Assembly: GCA_002410505.1 (NCBI GenBank)
Contig: DHSO01000042.1
Location: forward strand, 8,874-72,873
Length of the DNA stretch: 64,000 nucleotides
From: Cloacimonetes bacterium UBA5284
GTDB taxonomy: Bacteria > Cloacimonadota > Cloacimonadia > Cloacimonadales > Cloacimonadaceae
Direction: 5' to 3'
Notes under the pieces: model-generated
The model's database searches: none
Told to the model about the DNA's origin: nothing
What the model saw: only the letters and a program-made list of their open reading frames with translations
Position numbers and translations under genes: made by a program
Shown here: positions 17,301 to 25,626 of the stretch, in pieces
Layout of the letters: each line of letters begins with the position of its first letter
Numbering within the stretch: the stretch's first letter is position 1

Positions 17301-19773
17301 AATTTGGATCTTTTATGTTTGAAAGCTTCATTAGATAAGCATGTATGGCTGCGATAATCGGTTGAATATCCTGGTTTCTATAAACGGCCAGGTTCAGTCC
17401 ATCCCTGGCGTGGGGATGCAGCCTGAAATATTCTAACAGGAGGTTGTTGAGCAGTTTGGATTCCCGGGTTTCCAAGAACATGTCCGCATCGCTCACATCG
17501 CCTATTTCATCATCGCTTTCATCAGACATCCCCAGCATCAGCCTGGTCGATTTTAGGTCATCTCCATCAATTGGATCACCTACTTTGTGGATCAGTTCAT
17601 GCCCCACAACGTTGGTGTTCAGATTGAGCCCATCATCGATCAGAATGCAGTTTATGGGTGTTCTGATATGAGAAAGGTCAAGATAGGATTGCCAAATGTG
17701 TTTTTTGAAGGCATCCCGCCTCTTGTCTTTTTCGGTTTCAGCTTTCACGGCATAATTGAAACAGGAGTTTTGGTAAACTACTTGGGATTGCAGCATTTCC
17801 AGCAGAGACGGGTGAAGCACCGTGATGATCCCTGATTTCTCGTAAGCCTCACTATACCATGCTTCATTTCCATCTTTCTCTCTTTCTCTTATCACCATAA
17901 ATGCTCTTAGCATCATTCCAGCCATCGGAGATTTCAGCATCTCTTCCTGAGTGCTTATCAGGTCTAGCACCTCTTCGTAATGCTGTCTCAGAACGTCCCA
18001 AACCGAGGTGTCTGTCAAAGCAGCGATCAATCCGCTTTTCTTGGCAGCTTTGATAAACAGGTGGTACTTCTCGGCAAGATTCCTATAATGGGGTAGCAGT
18101 CTATCGTCATGTTTCAGCCAAGTCCCAGACAACAGATTTCTCAGGAAAGACCCTTCTGAAGCAGAGTCTCTCAAGCTGTGCAGGAAGACTCTCCGCAGCT
18201 CATCATTGGATGAAGTCTTAAGAATCTCGTCATAATAGGGAAGGTGGAAGAAGGGTAATACCAGCGCATGGTTTGGCCTATCCAATTCATCGGCTGCCAT
18301 GTTGATCAATTCTGTTGCCAGGCGATAGCTATGGTTGGAGGGCAGTTTCCAGGCGTATCTTCTTTCCTGCGGCTTTTCGTCTTCCTGTGCATAGAGGTTC
18401 ACGCTGAAAACCAGTTCGGAGATCGCTGTCCTGCTATAGCGGAATTTAATCTCATCGCTGTCCAGGTTGCACTGAATCTCAATCTCTAGGCCATCTTTGT
18501 TCTTAAGGCAGGTATGCTGTATGATAAAGCTGTCCAATCCGCCAATGAGCCTGTGCAAGAACTCTCTTGCCAGTTCTGAGACATCCTGGGTGGAATAGTC
18601 TCCCTCGCTGTCATCCCACTCCATGTCGTGCTTGAACAGGTCAGCAGTTATCTCTATCCTGCTTAGATCTTCCACGCTACCATAATCTTTTGACTTTGAA
18701 AACTCTGAGAGACTGTCCCACATGGCTGTCAGTACAATTTCTACCGGGCTTCCTTCCAGGCTCTTCACGCTAGTTTTCTTCTTTTCCTGCTTTTTCTTGA
18801 ATTTCAGTATCTTGTCCAAGATGAAGACGAAATCGCTTTCCAAGAGCTTTTCTTTCTCCTCTTGGTCAGCAGTCAGGACGTAGTTCTTCATCCCGCCCAA
18901 GAATTCCGTTCCGCTACTGTACGCACCTCGAATCTGCTCATTTTCCAGGTCTTCCCATCCCTCTTCTCCGGTTTCGATGGCTTCGAGTATCCCATCAATG
19001 GCCTTAAAAGCCTTCCTTTTCTGGTTTTCCTCAATGAACATGGTGTAGTTAAAGAACTCAATAGCCTTATAGACGTACGGATTGAATTTCTTGTTTTTTC
19101 TAGTATAGGGAAAGCTGGTGAAATTGGGTAGTTGGAAATCCCGTAGCTTCGTCAAAACCACTTCTAACACTGTTGGAACGCTGTCACAGTATGATAGGTC
19201 CAAGCGCTCCAGCCACTTGCTAAGGGATATCAGGTCCGCCCTACCCTGCTCGATGATAGGGTAGAGGATGTTATCAAATACCAGCATGTCTGCTTTGTTG
19301 TAAAAATCTATGCCGTTGGAACTAAGTTTATCGACAACCCAATGACTGAAACTACGAGACATTCCCGTTTCCCAAACAAACTTCAAACTACAAAGGTTGA
19401 AATCAGCTAGACTGGCGGAATCAGTGACAACATCAGACCCATAGAGGACTATCACGTTATATTTATCAGGGGGCATAGGCTTATTGCGGTAATAAGCTAG
19501 ATTGTCCAGTAAGGTTATCCACCCGGCCTTATCAGCCTTGTCCCTGCCCTCGTCAGTCCATTCATCGGTTAGTGTTCTGGCGACTTTGATCAGTACATTG
19601 GTATCAGCAATATTATGTAAGAAACTGCTGATAAGGTCTGCAGTAGCTATCGTCAGATCTTCCGGGATGCTTTCCACCATGAAGATCATTTTCCCGCCCA
19701 ATTCCATGGAAGGAAGCTGGGATTCTATCCTACCTGTGATATAATCTTTGAACGAACGCGCAATGTATTTCAT
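14350..19773 (-). CDS. HerA/FtsK-like ATPase with PD-(D/E)xK nuclease motif (DptH-like)
   Basis: This protein has 1807 residues. Near the C-terminus is a HerA-type motor: Walker A GTSGMGKT at about 1450-1460 and Walker B AIVLDEVQNL at about 1670-1680, followed by ATQTVKG. Just before it is a very acidic linker (about 1330-1425). Further upstream is a plausible PD-(D/E)xK nuclease site: RPDLLW with D1161, and LIECKMG with E1183 and K1185. Size, order and the C-terminal HerA motor match DptH, the large component of phosphorothioation-dependent restriction (DptFGH/DndFGH). The start overlaps the previous stop as ATGA. I infer a DNA-translocating nuclease that acts on DNA judged by its modification state. 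The family name is a judgement from architecture, not an alignment. Confidence 0.65.
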   Translation of the reverse strand: MKYIARSFKDYITGRIESQLPSMELGGKMIFMVESIPEDLTIATADLISSFLHNIADTNVLIKVARTLTDEWTDEGRDKADKAGWITLLDNLAYYRNKPMPPDKYNVIVLYGSDVVTDSASLADFNLCSLKFVWETGMSRSFSHWVVDKLSSNGIDFYNKADMLVFDNILYPIIEQGRADLISLSKWLERLDLSYCDSVPTVLEVVLTKLRDFQLPNFTSFPYTRKNKKFNPYVYKAIEFFNYTMFIEENQKRKAFKAIDGILEAIETGEEGWEDLENEQIRGAYSSGTEFLGGMKNYVLTADQEEKEKLLESDFVFILDKILKFKKKQEKKKTSVKSLEGSPVEIVLTAMWDSLSEFSKSKDYGSVEDLSRIEITADLFKHDMEWDDSEGDYSTQDVSELAREFLHRLIGGLDSFIIQHTCLKNKDGLEIEIQCNLDSDEIKFRYSRTAISELVFSVNLYAQEDEKPQERRYAWKLPSNHSYRLATELINMAADELDRPNHALVLPFFHLPYYDEILKTSSNDELRRVFLHSLRDSASEGSFLRNLLSGTWLKHDDRLLPHYRNLAEKYHLFIKAAKKSGLIAALTDTSVWDVLRQHYEEVLDLISTQEEMLKSPMAGMMLRAFMVIREREKDGNEAWYSEAYEKSGIITVLHPSLLEMLQSQVVYQNSCFNYAVKAETEKDKRRDAFKKHIWQSYLDLSHIRTPINCILIDDGLNLNTNVVGHELIHKVGDPIDGDDLKSTRLMLGMSDESDDEIGDVSDADMFLETRESKLLNNLLLEYFRLHPHARDGLNLAVYRNQDIQPIIAAIHAYLMKLSNIKDPNYYVIRNERNKPYNISVSIFTDSADDSGIARWIELWRERWEAAETESKFQVYRNCRFSISHRLINAADHNSFLRMINDNFSTDVTILYDIIGTGNIADKFESVDPMDIRTHSLKYPILEKAVATIDNPSDEFKRFRIISNRQFSISSRLAGCMHALKSGNAQKGTVVMGTGDLKPWMDVIGAVHSKSEWVICIDPSVDDRLIRDSGKKSELQREIIGFGSGVGISGEENYTISTEHFSLNDIEIRLRASIKQLLADTKWTEEDYQAVAKGTMKVAQELSGLSLVRATGAADQYIRDFMAYALTRKIVGKDEALLCDNLVTLDAYRHWFDFAESGVRPDLLWLKANIGQDNRVHLNLHLIECKMGNKSEELLIKAKHQINNGLSVLVKAFKPNFQEQQNLDDDKPDRRYWWMQLHRLIAAKARIDKYHEQQVISALEKLAEGDYGISWSASVMAFWIDDEHGTIKKSGSWNNNETSTGKANVFSIGRNYIKVLAQSTDETTGVIAKFLDEPLSEDENVMQQIEDIDLPPSPEDEDFQPGETLADWDDDESEDDGRETTPNWDDETSPKPPQEESTEDQPDIEQEPEDEEGHQEDDDIVLPKIPERILLGKTTGGKEVYWEFGHDSLANRHMVIFGTSGMGKTYAIQCLLCEMARQNQNSLVIDYTDGFVPNNIETAAKPIITSNGQTFIYNDPLPINPFKAQVSVQDGMKFKDTPITISKRVSSIFKNVYDLGTQQLPFTIEVIQTGIERYGDEFNLDKMLEMFYEYLDDPLYTKNTVQTTITKLKPFITSKPFLVDSREIGWNELFADEKNRSRVFQFHKVDKHSSRAIIEFVLWDLYNYVSSYGGKHLPKAIVLDEVQNLDLGPDAPVAKYLTEGRKHGLALITATQTVKGVGGVSDAKVSRLFQAEMKLFFKPTENEMKEHAQLLNNAISDIPVKEWTNRLAKLQKGECWVLGRHLDDLSGELRLKAQKIRITSLEERGFHG

Positions 19774-21377
19774 GATCCAGCTCCATCATTCCCTTGGTTG
19801 GAGTGCAACACCAAGGCGCAGGAATCCGACAAATGCATCAAGAGGCCGCTTTCTGCCAGCATTTCAAGTAGCCAGGCATCTGTATCACTGGAAAGATATA
19901 CCTTTTCCACCCCCAGCCATTGGCAGCACTCGCCAAATCCAGCCTCGTCAAACACCATGCCCCACCTCGCTCTTATCAATTGTTTAAATGTTTCATATGT
20001 TATCCTCCCCTGCTGCGGTACAATGGTAGTTACCAGCACCCTGAGTATCTGGGGAGTTAAAACAAATCGAGCCCAAGCGCCCCGCTTGGGAATCACCAAA
20101 CCGGCTTGCTTTGCCATCTTTAAGAAGAACTTGTGCCCGGAACGTGTATCGGCTTCTTTGAGGATCTTCTCATCCTGAACTATATCCGTATCCTGCATAT
20201 GCGAGCGGATAGCCATATAGATGGTTTTTTCGATGTTTTTGAGGCTCTGATGCGATATCCGCTTGAGCGTCCCATTCTCCTCGTCAGACCTGTTTATAGC
20301 CATATAGTAGCCAGGCCATTTTGCTTCTCCATTGCTTAAACACCTGGAGCTCTGCATGATTAGATTCCTCAGGGTATGCAGCATGAATAAGGTCTCTAGG
20401 TAGTAAACGCTGTCCATCACATCCAGGCCGGATGACAATATTCTGTTCATTTCCACTGCCAACAGGTAGCCTTCCTGCCAGGTTGCGCTATTGCACCAAC
20501 CGGCTTCTACAAACCTCGGTTGCTGTTCGTGCATGTCTGTCTTTGCGGCTGTTTCAGGATCTAGCTTGTCATTGATGAACTCAGCCAGGTCATCGATAAA
20601 CTTAGGACAAGCGCTAAAAAACTTTGCCATGCCCCTCTCCAAACTGTTAAGCAACTTTCCCGGCTCTAGCTCTTCTGTGCTGAATTCAAGTTTTGCTTCC
20701 TGGTTCCAGGATTGTATTGCATCCGGGCTTTGCTTCATTGCATTGCATATCTGTAGATACAGGAGTTCTCCTCCTCTTGCTAAGAATCTATGTTTATTCA
20801 ATGAAAAGTAAAGTTTGGCATTATCGAGAACATAGCTCCAAGATTCTGCATAATGACTTTTAGCCTTTGTTTCATTCCAGATAGCTTCACCAGCAACTAG
20901 GCCACGACTAATGGGAATAAATGACTGTGCACACCATGTTCGACTTGTTCCTGCACCCTGAAAGCCAAGTAGTAAATTCTCAAGTGTCTTTACTACCTGA
21001 GTCTTATCATTGCTATCTACTTTGATTCTTTTTTTGAGTTCCTGTATTAGCTGGGTGTAATGCTCTCTGTGGGTAAGGTGTCTTGAATCCAGTCTGGATG
21101 AACTTAAGAAAGCAAACAGCTTAAGATTCAATTTGATTTTTGGGGAGTATTTTAACTTGGAATTGCTCCAAGAATGGATGTCATCCAAAAGGGGAAGAGC
21201 TGATCTCAGTTCTTTGCCCTCGATCTCCTTTACAGAAGTAGTTATCAGTAAGAATTCGCCCAACAATTCTAAACTTGTCTGGTCAGTACTAAATCTGTTT
21301 CCAAAAAGCCTTATGGCAGGATTGCTCTTGTATGCTTGTTCCGATTTGGCATCGTAAGGAAAGGTTGAGTTAGACAT
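19770..21377 (-). CDS. unknown winged-helix protein between two Dpt-like ATPases (position of DptG)
   Basis: The start is placed at the ATG at 21377, which has GGAGG six bases upstream; a TTG one codon earlier is less likely. The 535-residue product has no signal peptide, no membrane segment and no P-loop. The last ~150 residues look like a winged-helix region (HKFFLKMAKQAGLVIPK... LTPQILRVLVTTIVP... FKQLIRARWGMVFD). It overlaps the gene before by 8 bases and the HerA-like gene after by 4 (ATGA), so the three are translationally coupled. In the DptFGH order the middle gene is dptG, but I cannot recognise DptG-specific motifs, so the assignment is positional. A DNA-binding adaptor is my guess. 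Confidence 0.5.
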   Translation of the reverse strand: MSNSTFPYDAKSEQAYKSNPAIRLFGNRFSTDQTSLELLGEFLLITTSVKEIEGKELRSALPLLDDIHSWSNSKLKYSPKIKLNLKLFAFLSSSRLDSRHLTHREHYTQLIQELKKRIKVDSNDKTQVVKTLENLLLGFQGAGTSRTWCAQSFIPISRGLVAGEAIWNETKAKSHYAESWSYVLDNAKLYFSLNKHRFLARGGELLYLQICNAMKQSPDAIQSWNQEAKLEFSTEELEPGKLLNSLERGMAKFFSACPKFIDDLAEFINDKLDPETAAKTDMHEQQPRFVEAGWCNSATWQEGYLLAVEMNRILSSGLDVMDSVYYLETLFMLHTLRNLIMQSSRCLSNGEAKWPGYYMAINRSDEENGTLKRISHQSLKNIEKTIYMAIRSHMQDTDIVQDEKILKEADTRSGHKFFLKMAKQAGLVIPKRGAWARFVLTPQILRVLVTTIVPQQGRITYETFKQLIRARWGMVFDEAGFGECCQWLGVEKVYLSSDTDAWLLEMLAESGLLMHLSDSCALVLHSNQGNDGAGS

Positions 21378-23652
21378 CAAACACCTCCACTGCTTGGTCG
21401 CTTAAACTGAATTTCTGTCTCTTGAATCTGTTGTCATTGCGTAGTCTGACCAGCATCATATCGTCGTTTAGGGAGGCGGTTTTCTTTAGCACCTGTAGCT
21501 TAAAATGCTCCAACCGCTCTTTGTATGCGGCATTCAAGAGGTTTCCAATCTCACCGTAATGCCTTTGGGTTACATAATCCAAAAACGGTAAGCCCAGCCT
21601 CAGAGTTACTCCCTTAAGCACTCCCTGACCTTTTAAGGCAAGTTCAGCGTATTCCGCTCCGGCCGCGTTGCTTGATCTATCAAGTTCCAGAACCACGCTC
21701 TGAGACCAGTCCAATTCGGCTATCACGATCTGGGCGCTTTGCCGCACTTCGCTTTGCTTGCGGGACAATGTGATGTACAATCTACTGTCTTGGGTGCCCA
21801 TGCCTTCCGGCATCCTCACACCGGTAAAATGCTCTTGTATAACGTGAAAGACCATGTTCGTGTATTTGGCACGGTATGCTTTTTCCAATACTGACCCTTT
21901 CTGTTGCCATTCCTGCCAATACAAGATATTGGGTGAGTTTAAAAAATCGATCATTACTTGGGAGTCAGCAACTTCATCGTTCACAAAGAAATAAAGCAGC
22001 CTGCGCAATTGTCTGCGGGCTTGCTCAGGCGTAGATCCGGCTCCGCTTACAGTAAGGGATGCCATCCCTTTCTTGCGCATATCGGAAAACAGCTCTTTAA
22101 CCTCAGGTAGCACCCTGATTGTGCCATGAACAGATGGCTTAAGCCAGAGATTCATCTCTATGCCGGAATTGAATATGGTGCCCAGGCTTTGCCGTTTCAG
22201 CTCCACAATCGCTTTCATCTCGCTTGCGGCGGCATCTGGGCTCTTACCGTCATCACCGAACAACCTGTTAAAGAAAAGGTATTCGGATTTCATCTGCGAC
22301 ATCTTCTTGTGTACATTTGCGGCATTGATCCCGCTGCTGATGATGTAGGCCAAGTGAGATGTAAGCTGCCTGATGGTTAGCCTGGTGCCATACTCATACA
22401 AGCGCCTGTAAAGTAAGAACAGCCTATTTGTCACCTGCTCCTGGGCAGAACGGATTAGTTCCACATTATGCTTCATGGGGCAGAAACTCTCTCGTGAGCA
22501 GGAACCGCATCCTATCCAATTATCGGGCTCCAGCATCCTGGTAAAGATCTTCTCTGCCAGCTTTAGATTGTCTATATAGGCCAGATTGTAAACGATGAAC
22601 TCCACTCCAGCAAATTCCACTTCAGAGGCACCTTTCTTCTGGCTAATCGCTGTCAATATCCTGCTCTCAGCCTCAACAGAATTGATTTGCCAGGCCTGTG
22701 CGTTCCCCTTGAAGAAATCCAACAGCGTTCCTGTGTTAGAAATGATCATGAATCTGCGTTGTCCGGCTTTCAATTCTCCGATCAAGGTTTGGTCCGCCTT
22801 TCCTTCTCGCTCGCTGAAATCTTTGATGATGCTTAGTCGGTGCTCTTCAATTTCCTCCCGCCTTTCAAGCGGCTTTTCTAGCATGGCAGAGAGCGGCAAG
22901 CCTCGCAATTGTTTGATGATATCTACTGCAATAGTTGTTTTGCCATCGCCGGCATGTCCTGTTAGAATGACATGCTTGCCTGTTTTCTGTCTTAATTCCT
23001 TGTCCAATATATGCACTAGCGGGTGCGTCGTGTGAATGGTTCCAAAGAGTGGATTTACAGCTTGTGCTTCCGCTATGGCGTTTTCATTGAAGATGTTTGT
23101 ACTAATCAGAGAACTTAAATAATCACAGAACAAGACTGAATCACCTCGTGCGTTATCCCCCTCACTATTCTGAGGTTGTTCTTGATCGATATCATTATTG
23201 GCATAATCTCTCAATATGTCGATAATAATCTGTTTAACGATTTTTCTTTGCTCTGCCATCTTTAAGAAGTTGAATTCTTCATCTCTTAAATGAGCGTACG
23301 AGACGAGTGTAATCAAATGAGATGGCCCGCTTATCGATGTCGATTCAGCAAGTTCCTTTTCTCTTCCAAGATTTGGGACTAGAATCCATATGGGTAATGA
23401 TCGTAAATGGAAAAAGGGGTTATAAGACCTATCCCTATCATCATCTTTTGAGTACCTCAGAAATAGTGAGCTAAAGATTCTCTTAAAGGCATCGTTATAA
23501 TGTATCCTATTCTCGGAAAATTCTCTTTCTTCAAGGTATATAATGGCTGCAAGCATACAAATATGTTTGTGCGGCTTGTAATGCTGGTCTTTTCTAAGAC
23601 CATGAATTAACTTTGAGAATTCTTCTATCACCATTCCTCCATTGTATCTCAC
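21370..23652 (-). CDS. P-loop ATPase with N-terminal sulfur-binding-domain-like region (DptF-like)
   Basis: The product is 760 residues from a GTG that overlaps the desulfurase stop (GTGA) and has AGGTGA 7 bases upstream; an ATG at 23634 is the alternative. Residues ~15-95 contain YKPHKHICMLAAIIYL, ENRIHY and NPFFHLRSLPIWIL. This pattern (PHK + hydrophobic helix ... PFxHL ... W) is the one I know from the sulfur-binding domain of ScoMcrA-type enzymes and related HNH proteins. An ATPase follows, with Walker A GHAGDGKT (232-239), and later a Cys cluster CGSCSRESFC that may bind zinc. The ATPase size and its place ahead of the winged-helix and HerA genes suggest DptF. I infer that it reads the modification, or its absence, and controls the nuclease downstream. 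Confidence 0.55.
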   Translation of the reverse strand: MRYNGGMVIEEFSKLIHGLRKDQHYKPHKHICMLAAIIYLEEREFSENRIHYNDAFKRIFSSLFLRYSKDDDRDRSYNPFFHLRSLPIWILVPNLGREKELAESTSISGPSHLITLVSYAHLRDEEFNFLKMAEQRKIVKQIIIDILRDYANNDIDQEQPQNSEGDNARGDSVLFCDYLSSLISTNIFNENAIAEAQAVNPLFGTIHTTHPLVHILDKELRQKTGKHVILTGHAGDGKTTIAVDIIKQLRGLPLSAMLEKPLERREEIEEHRLSIIKDFSEREGKADQTLIGELKAGQRRFMIISNTGTLLDFFKGNAQAWQINSVEAESRILTAISQKKGASEVEFAGVEFIVYNLAYIDNLKLAEKIFTRMLEPDNWIGCGSCSRESFCPMKHNVELIRSAQEQVTNRLFLLYRRLYEYGTRLTIRQLTSHLAYIISSGINAANVHKKMSQMKSEYLFFNRLFGDDGKSPDAAASEMKAIVELKRQSLGTIFNSGIEMNLWLKPSVHGTIRVLPEVKELFSDMRKKGMASLTVSGAGSTPEQARRQLRRLLYFFVNDEVADSQVMIDFLNSPNILYWQEWQQKGSVLEKAYRAKYTNMVFHVIQEHFTGVRMPEGMGTQDSRLYITLSRKQSEVRQSAQIVIAELDWSQSVVLELDRSSNAAGAEYAELALKGQGVLKGVTLRLGLPFLDYVTQRHYGEIGNLLNAAYKERLEHFKLQVLKKTASLNDDMMLVRLRNDNRFKRQKFSLSDQAVEVFDV

Positions 23653-24785
23653 TTGTGAATCACCTGGACTGAATTCATCAGATCATTAAAAAGATCTGCG
23701 ACATTAGAATCATCGGTTTCCAAACCAAATGAAACTCTTATTGTTTTATCTGACAATGAATAGTCTGAATTGATAGCTTGAATAACATGGGATTTCTCCA
23801 ATGATCTTGAGTTGCATGCCGAAGCTTTACTTATGGCTACTCCAGAAAGATGCTCTAAAATCAGTTCTGCCTTTGGCGAATTCAAATAAATACTAGATAA
23901 ACCACCGATTCTGGGTGATTCTTGGCAGTGAATCAGAAAAGGACTATGTTGGGAAGAAAGCAGTTTCTCGAATGCTTGTGTCAAACTGGATAGCTTTCTA
24001 AGGAAATGACTACAATTAAGACTCATTATATCGCAAGCTTCCCCAAAACCAACAATAGCTGGGACATTGTGAGTTCCTGGTCTAATACCAGATTCCTGTC
24101 CCCCACCGTAGAGAGGATAATCCCAAGGCCATTTACGGCTTCCACCTCTGATATAGAGAGCGCCAATGCCCTTGGGGCCGTAAATTTTGTGGGAACTAAA
24201 AGATGCCAAGTCACAATCTAATCGCTGAGCATCGAAAGGCATTTTCCCAAGTGCTTGGGCGGCATCGGTATGAAACTTCGCTCCAACCCGATGGGCGATT
24301 TCTGCCAGTTCCTTCACAGGTTGTATGGTGCCTATCTCATTGTTGGCAGTATGCACGGAGACCAAGGCTGTATCTTCCGTGATCAATTTTCGGGCGACGT
24401 TGATATCCACAATTCCATTACTGGTAACAGGCAGCAAGGTTAGATCAAAACCTCGTGTGCCGAGGTTTTTGGCTGGAAGCAGCACCGATTTGTGTTCAAT
24501 TGCGGACACTGCGATCTTTCGTCTTTTCTCTTTTGCGTCCAGCAATAGGGATAAGAAGATCAGGTTATTGCTTTCTGTAGCTCCTGAGGTGAAAACTATT
24601 TCACCGGGACCGCAACCGACAAACTCGGCAAGCTGCAATCTCGCTTTTTCCACCGCAGCCTTTGCCTCCCTGCCGAATGCGTGAGAGCTGCTGGGGTTTC
24701 CGAAACGGTCACGAAAGTAGGGTGCCATGGCAGCCAGGACTTGTGGGGCGCATGGCGTAGTGGCGCTATAATCTAAGTAAATCAT
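23649..24785 (-). CDS. cysteine desulfurase (DndA/IscS-like)
   Basis: This 378-residue PLP enzyme takes sulfur from cysteine as an enzyme-bound persulfide. The PLP Lys is K200 in SFSSHKIYGPKG. Further family marks are the N-terminal LDYSATT, TSGATESNN (66-74) and HTANNEIGTIQP (145-156). The active-site loop carries C324 in SKASACNSRS; the usual SSGSAC is altered but the Cys is kept. The gene lies 3 bases after the DndC-like gene and overlaps the next by 4, so it is dedicated to this operon rather than to general Fe-S assembly. In phosphorothioation, DndA supplies sulfur to DndC, and the same role is inferred here. No IscU or other Fe-S genes are adjacent. Confidence 0.88.
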   Translation of the reverse strand: MIYLDYSATTPCAPQVLAAMAPYFRDRFGNPSSSHAFGREAKAAVEKARLQLAEFVGCGPGEIVFTSGATESNNLIFLSLLLDAKEKRRKIAVSAIEHKSVLLPAKNLGTRGFDLTLLPVTSNGIVDINVARKLITEDTALVSVHTANNEIGTIQPVKELAEIAHRVGAKFHTDAAQALGKMPFDAQRLDCDLASFSSHKIYGPKGIGALYIRGGSRKWPWDYPLYGGGQESGIRPGTHNVPAIVGFGEACDIMSLNCSHFLRKLSSLTQAFEKLLSSQHSPFLIHCQESPRIGGLSSIYLNSPKAELILEHLSGVAISKASACNSRSLEKSHVIQAINSDYSLSDKTIRVSFGLETDDSNVADLFNDLMNSVQVIHK

Positions 24786-24788
24786 AAT

Positions 24789-25604
24789 CTAAAGATGGCA
24801 GATCAGGCATGCCTTATCGGGGCTCTCATCCTCAGTATCGTCAAAGACATCCACCAACCTTTGCTTGGCAGAAAACCTGCTCTTTTCCCTTTCCTGGCGC
24901 TTGATATAATCTGACTTTATCTGTGCGATCCGCTCAGGTTTGATCAGGTCGTATAGGCTTTCACCCTGATTCCAGGTATAGGTGTCACGGGGGCTATCGC
25001 CTATCTTTTCATAGGCTGCCGCCTTCTTGAATAGATCGGGGTGGTTTTCGTAGAGACCTATCCACTCCCTTTTCTGCTGGAAAAAGCAAAAATAGCAGCC
25101 GGAGCGTGATCTCCAGTTGTAATAGCTAGGAACTCCGAGGCCGGATTCTTTAAGGATGCGATACACCTCTTCTTTACCGATGTTATCCTCGATAAAGGGA
25201 AACACCGTTCTGATATTTGGTTTGGTCGATATATATCCTTTCCTCTGGGCCTCATCAGCCCGTATGCCTACATAACTGATGACCTCATCATTACCTATGA
25301 ACCTCTCATAAGGTTTCAGTTTTAAGTAATCAGTACACCATCTTGACTCAGGTGAAGGTAAAAAGCCATTCTTGATCTCTAGAATATCGTCAAAACCATA
25401 ACCATCTGCATACTTTAAATAGTGGATTTTCTTCCCAAGATACGCCTCAAGCTTGTTCATGTATCCATATGTCTCATCAAGTTCTTTCTCAGTATCGCAA
25501 AACACATAATCCATATCTATTCCCTTGCTGCGCATATATATGGCAAGTGCGGAACTGTCTTTGCCTCCGGATAGTGCCAGTATGTGTCTAACCTTGTTTT
25601 CCAT
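24789..25604 (-). CDS. DndC-like PAPS-reductase-family ATP pyrophosphatase
   Basis: This 271-residue protein has the PP-loop SGGKDS (12-17) and the RWCTDYLK motif with C90 typical of PAPS reductase relatives. C170YFC173 lies in the middle and C266LIC269 at the extreme C-terminus; these four Cys could hold an Fe-S cluster, as DndC does. Real sulfate assimilation is unlikely: no cys genes are nearby, and it is embedded between a large ATPase (22 bases upstream) and a cysteine desulfurase (3 bases downstream). I read it as the activating/sulfur-transfer enzyme for a DNA modification. It is shorter than classical DndC proteins (~500 residues, from memory), so it is a compact variant. A tRNA- or nucleotide-thiolation role cannot be ruled out from sequence. 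Confidence 0.75.
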   Translation of the reverse strand: MENKVRHILALSGGKDSSALAIYMRSKGIDMDYVFCDTEKELDETYGYMNKLEAYLGKKIHYLKYADGYGFDDILEIKNGFLPSPESRWCTDYLKLKPYERFIGNDEVISYVGIRADEAQRKGYISTKPNIRTVFPFIEDNIGKEEVYRILKESGLGVPSYYNWRSRSGCYFCFFQQKREWIGLYENHPDLFKKAAAYEKIGDSPRDTYTWNQGESLYDLIKPERIAQIKSDYIKRQEREKSRFSAKQRLVDVFDDTEDESPDKACLICHL

Positions 25605-25626
25605 CTATGACCCCCACGGTTGTTTA

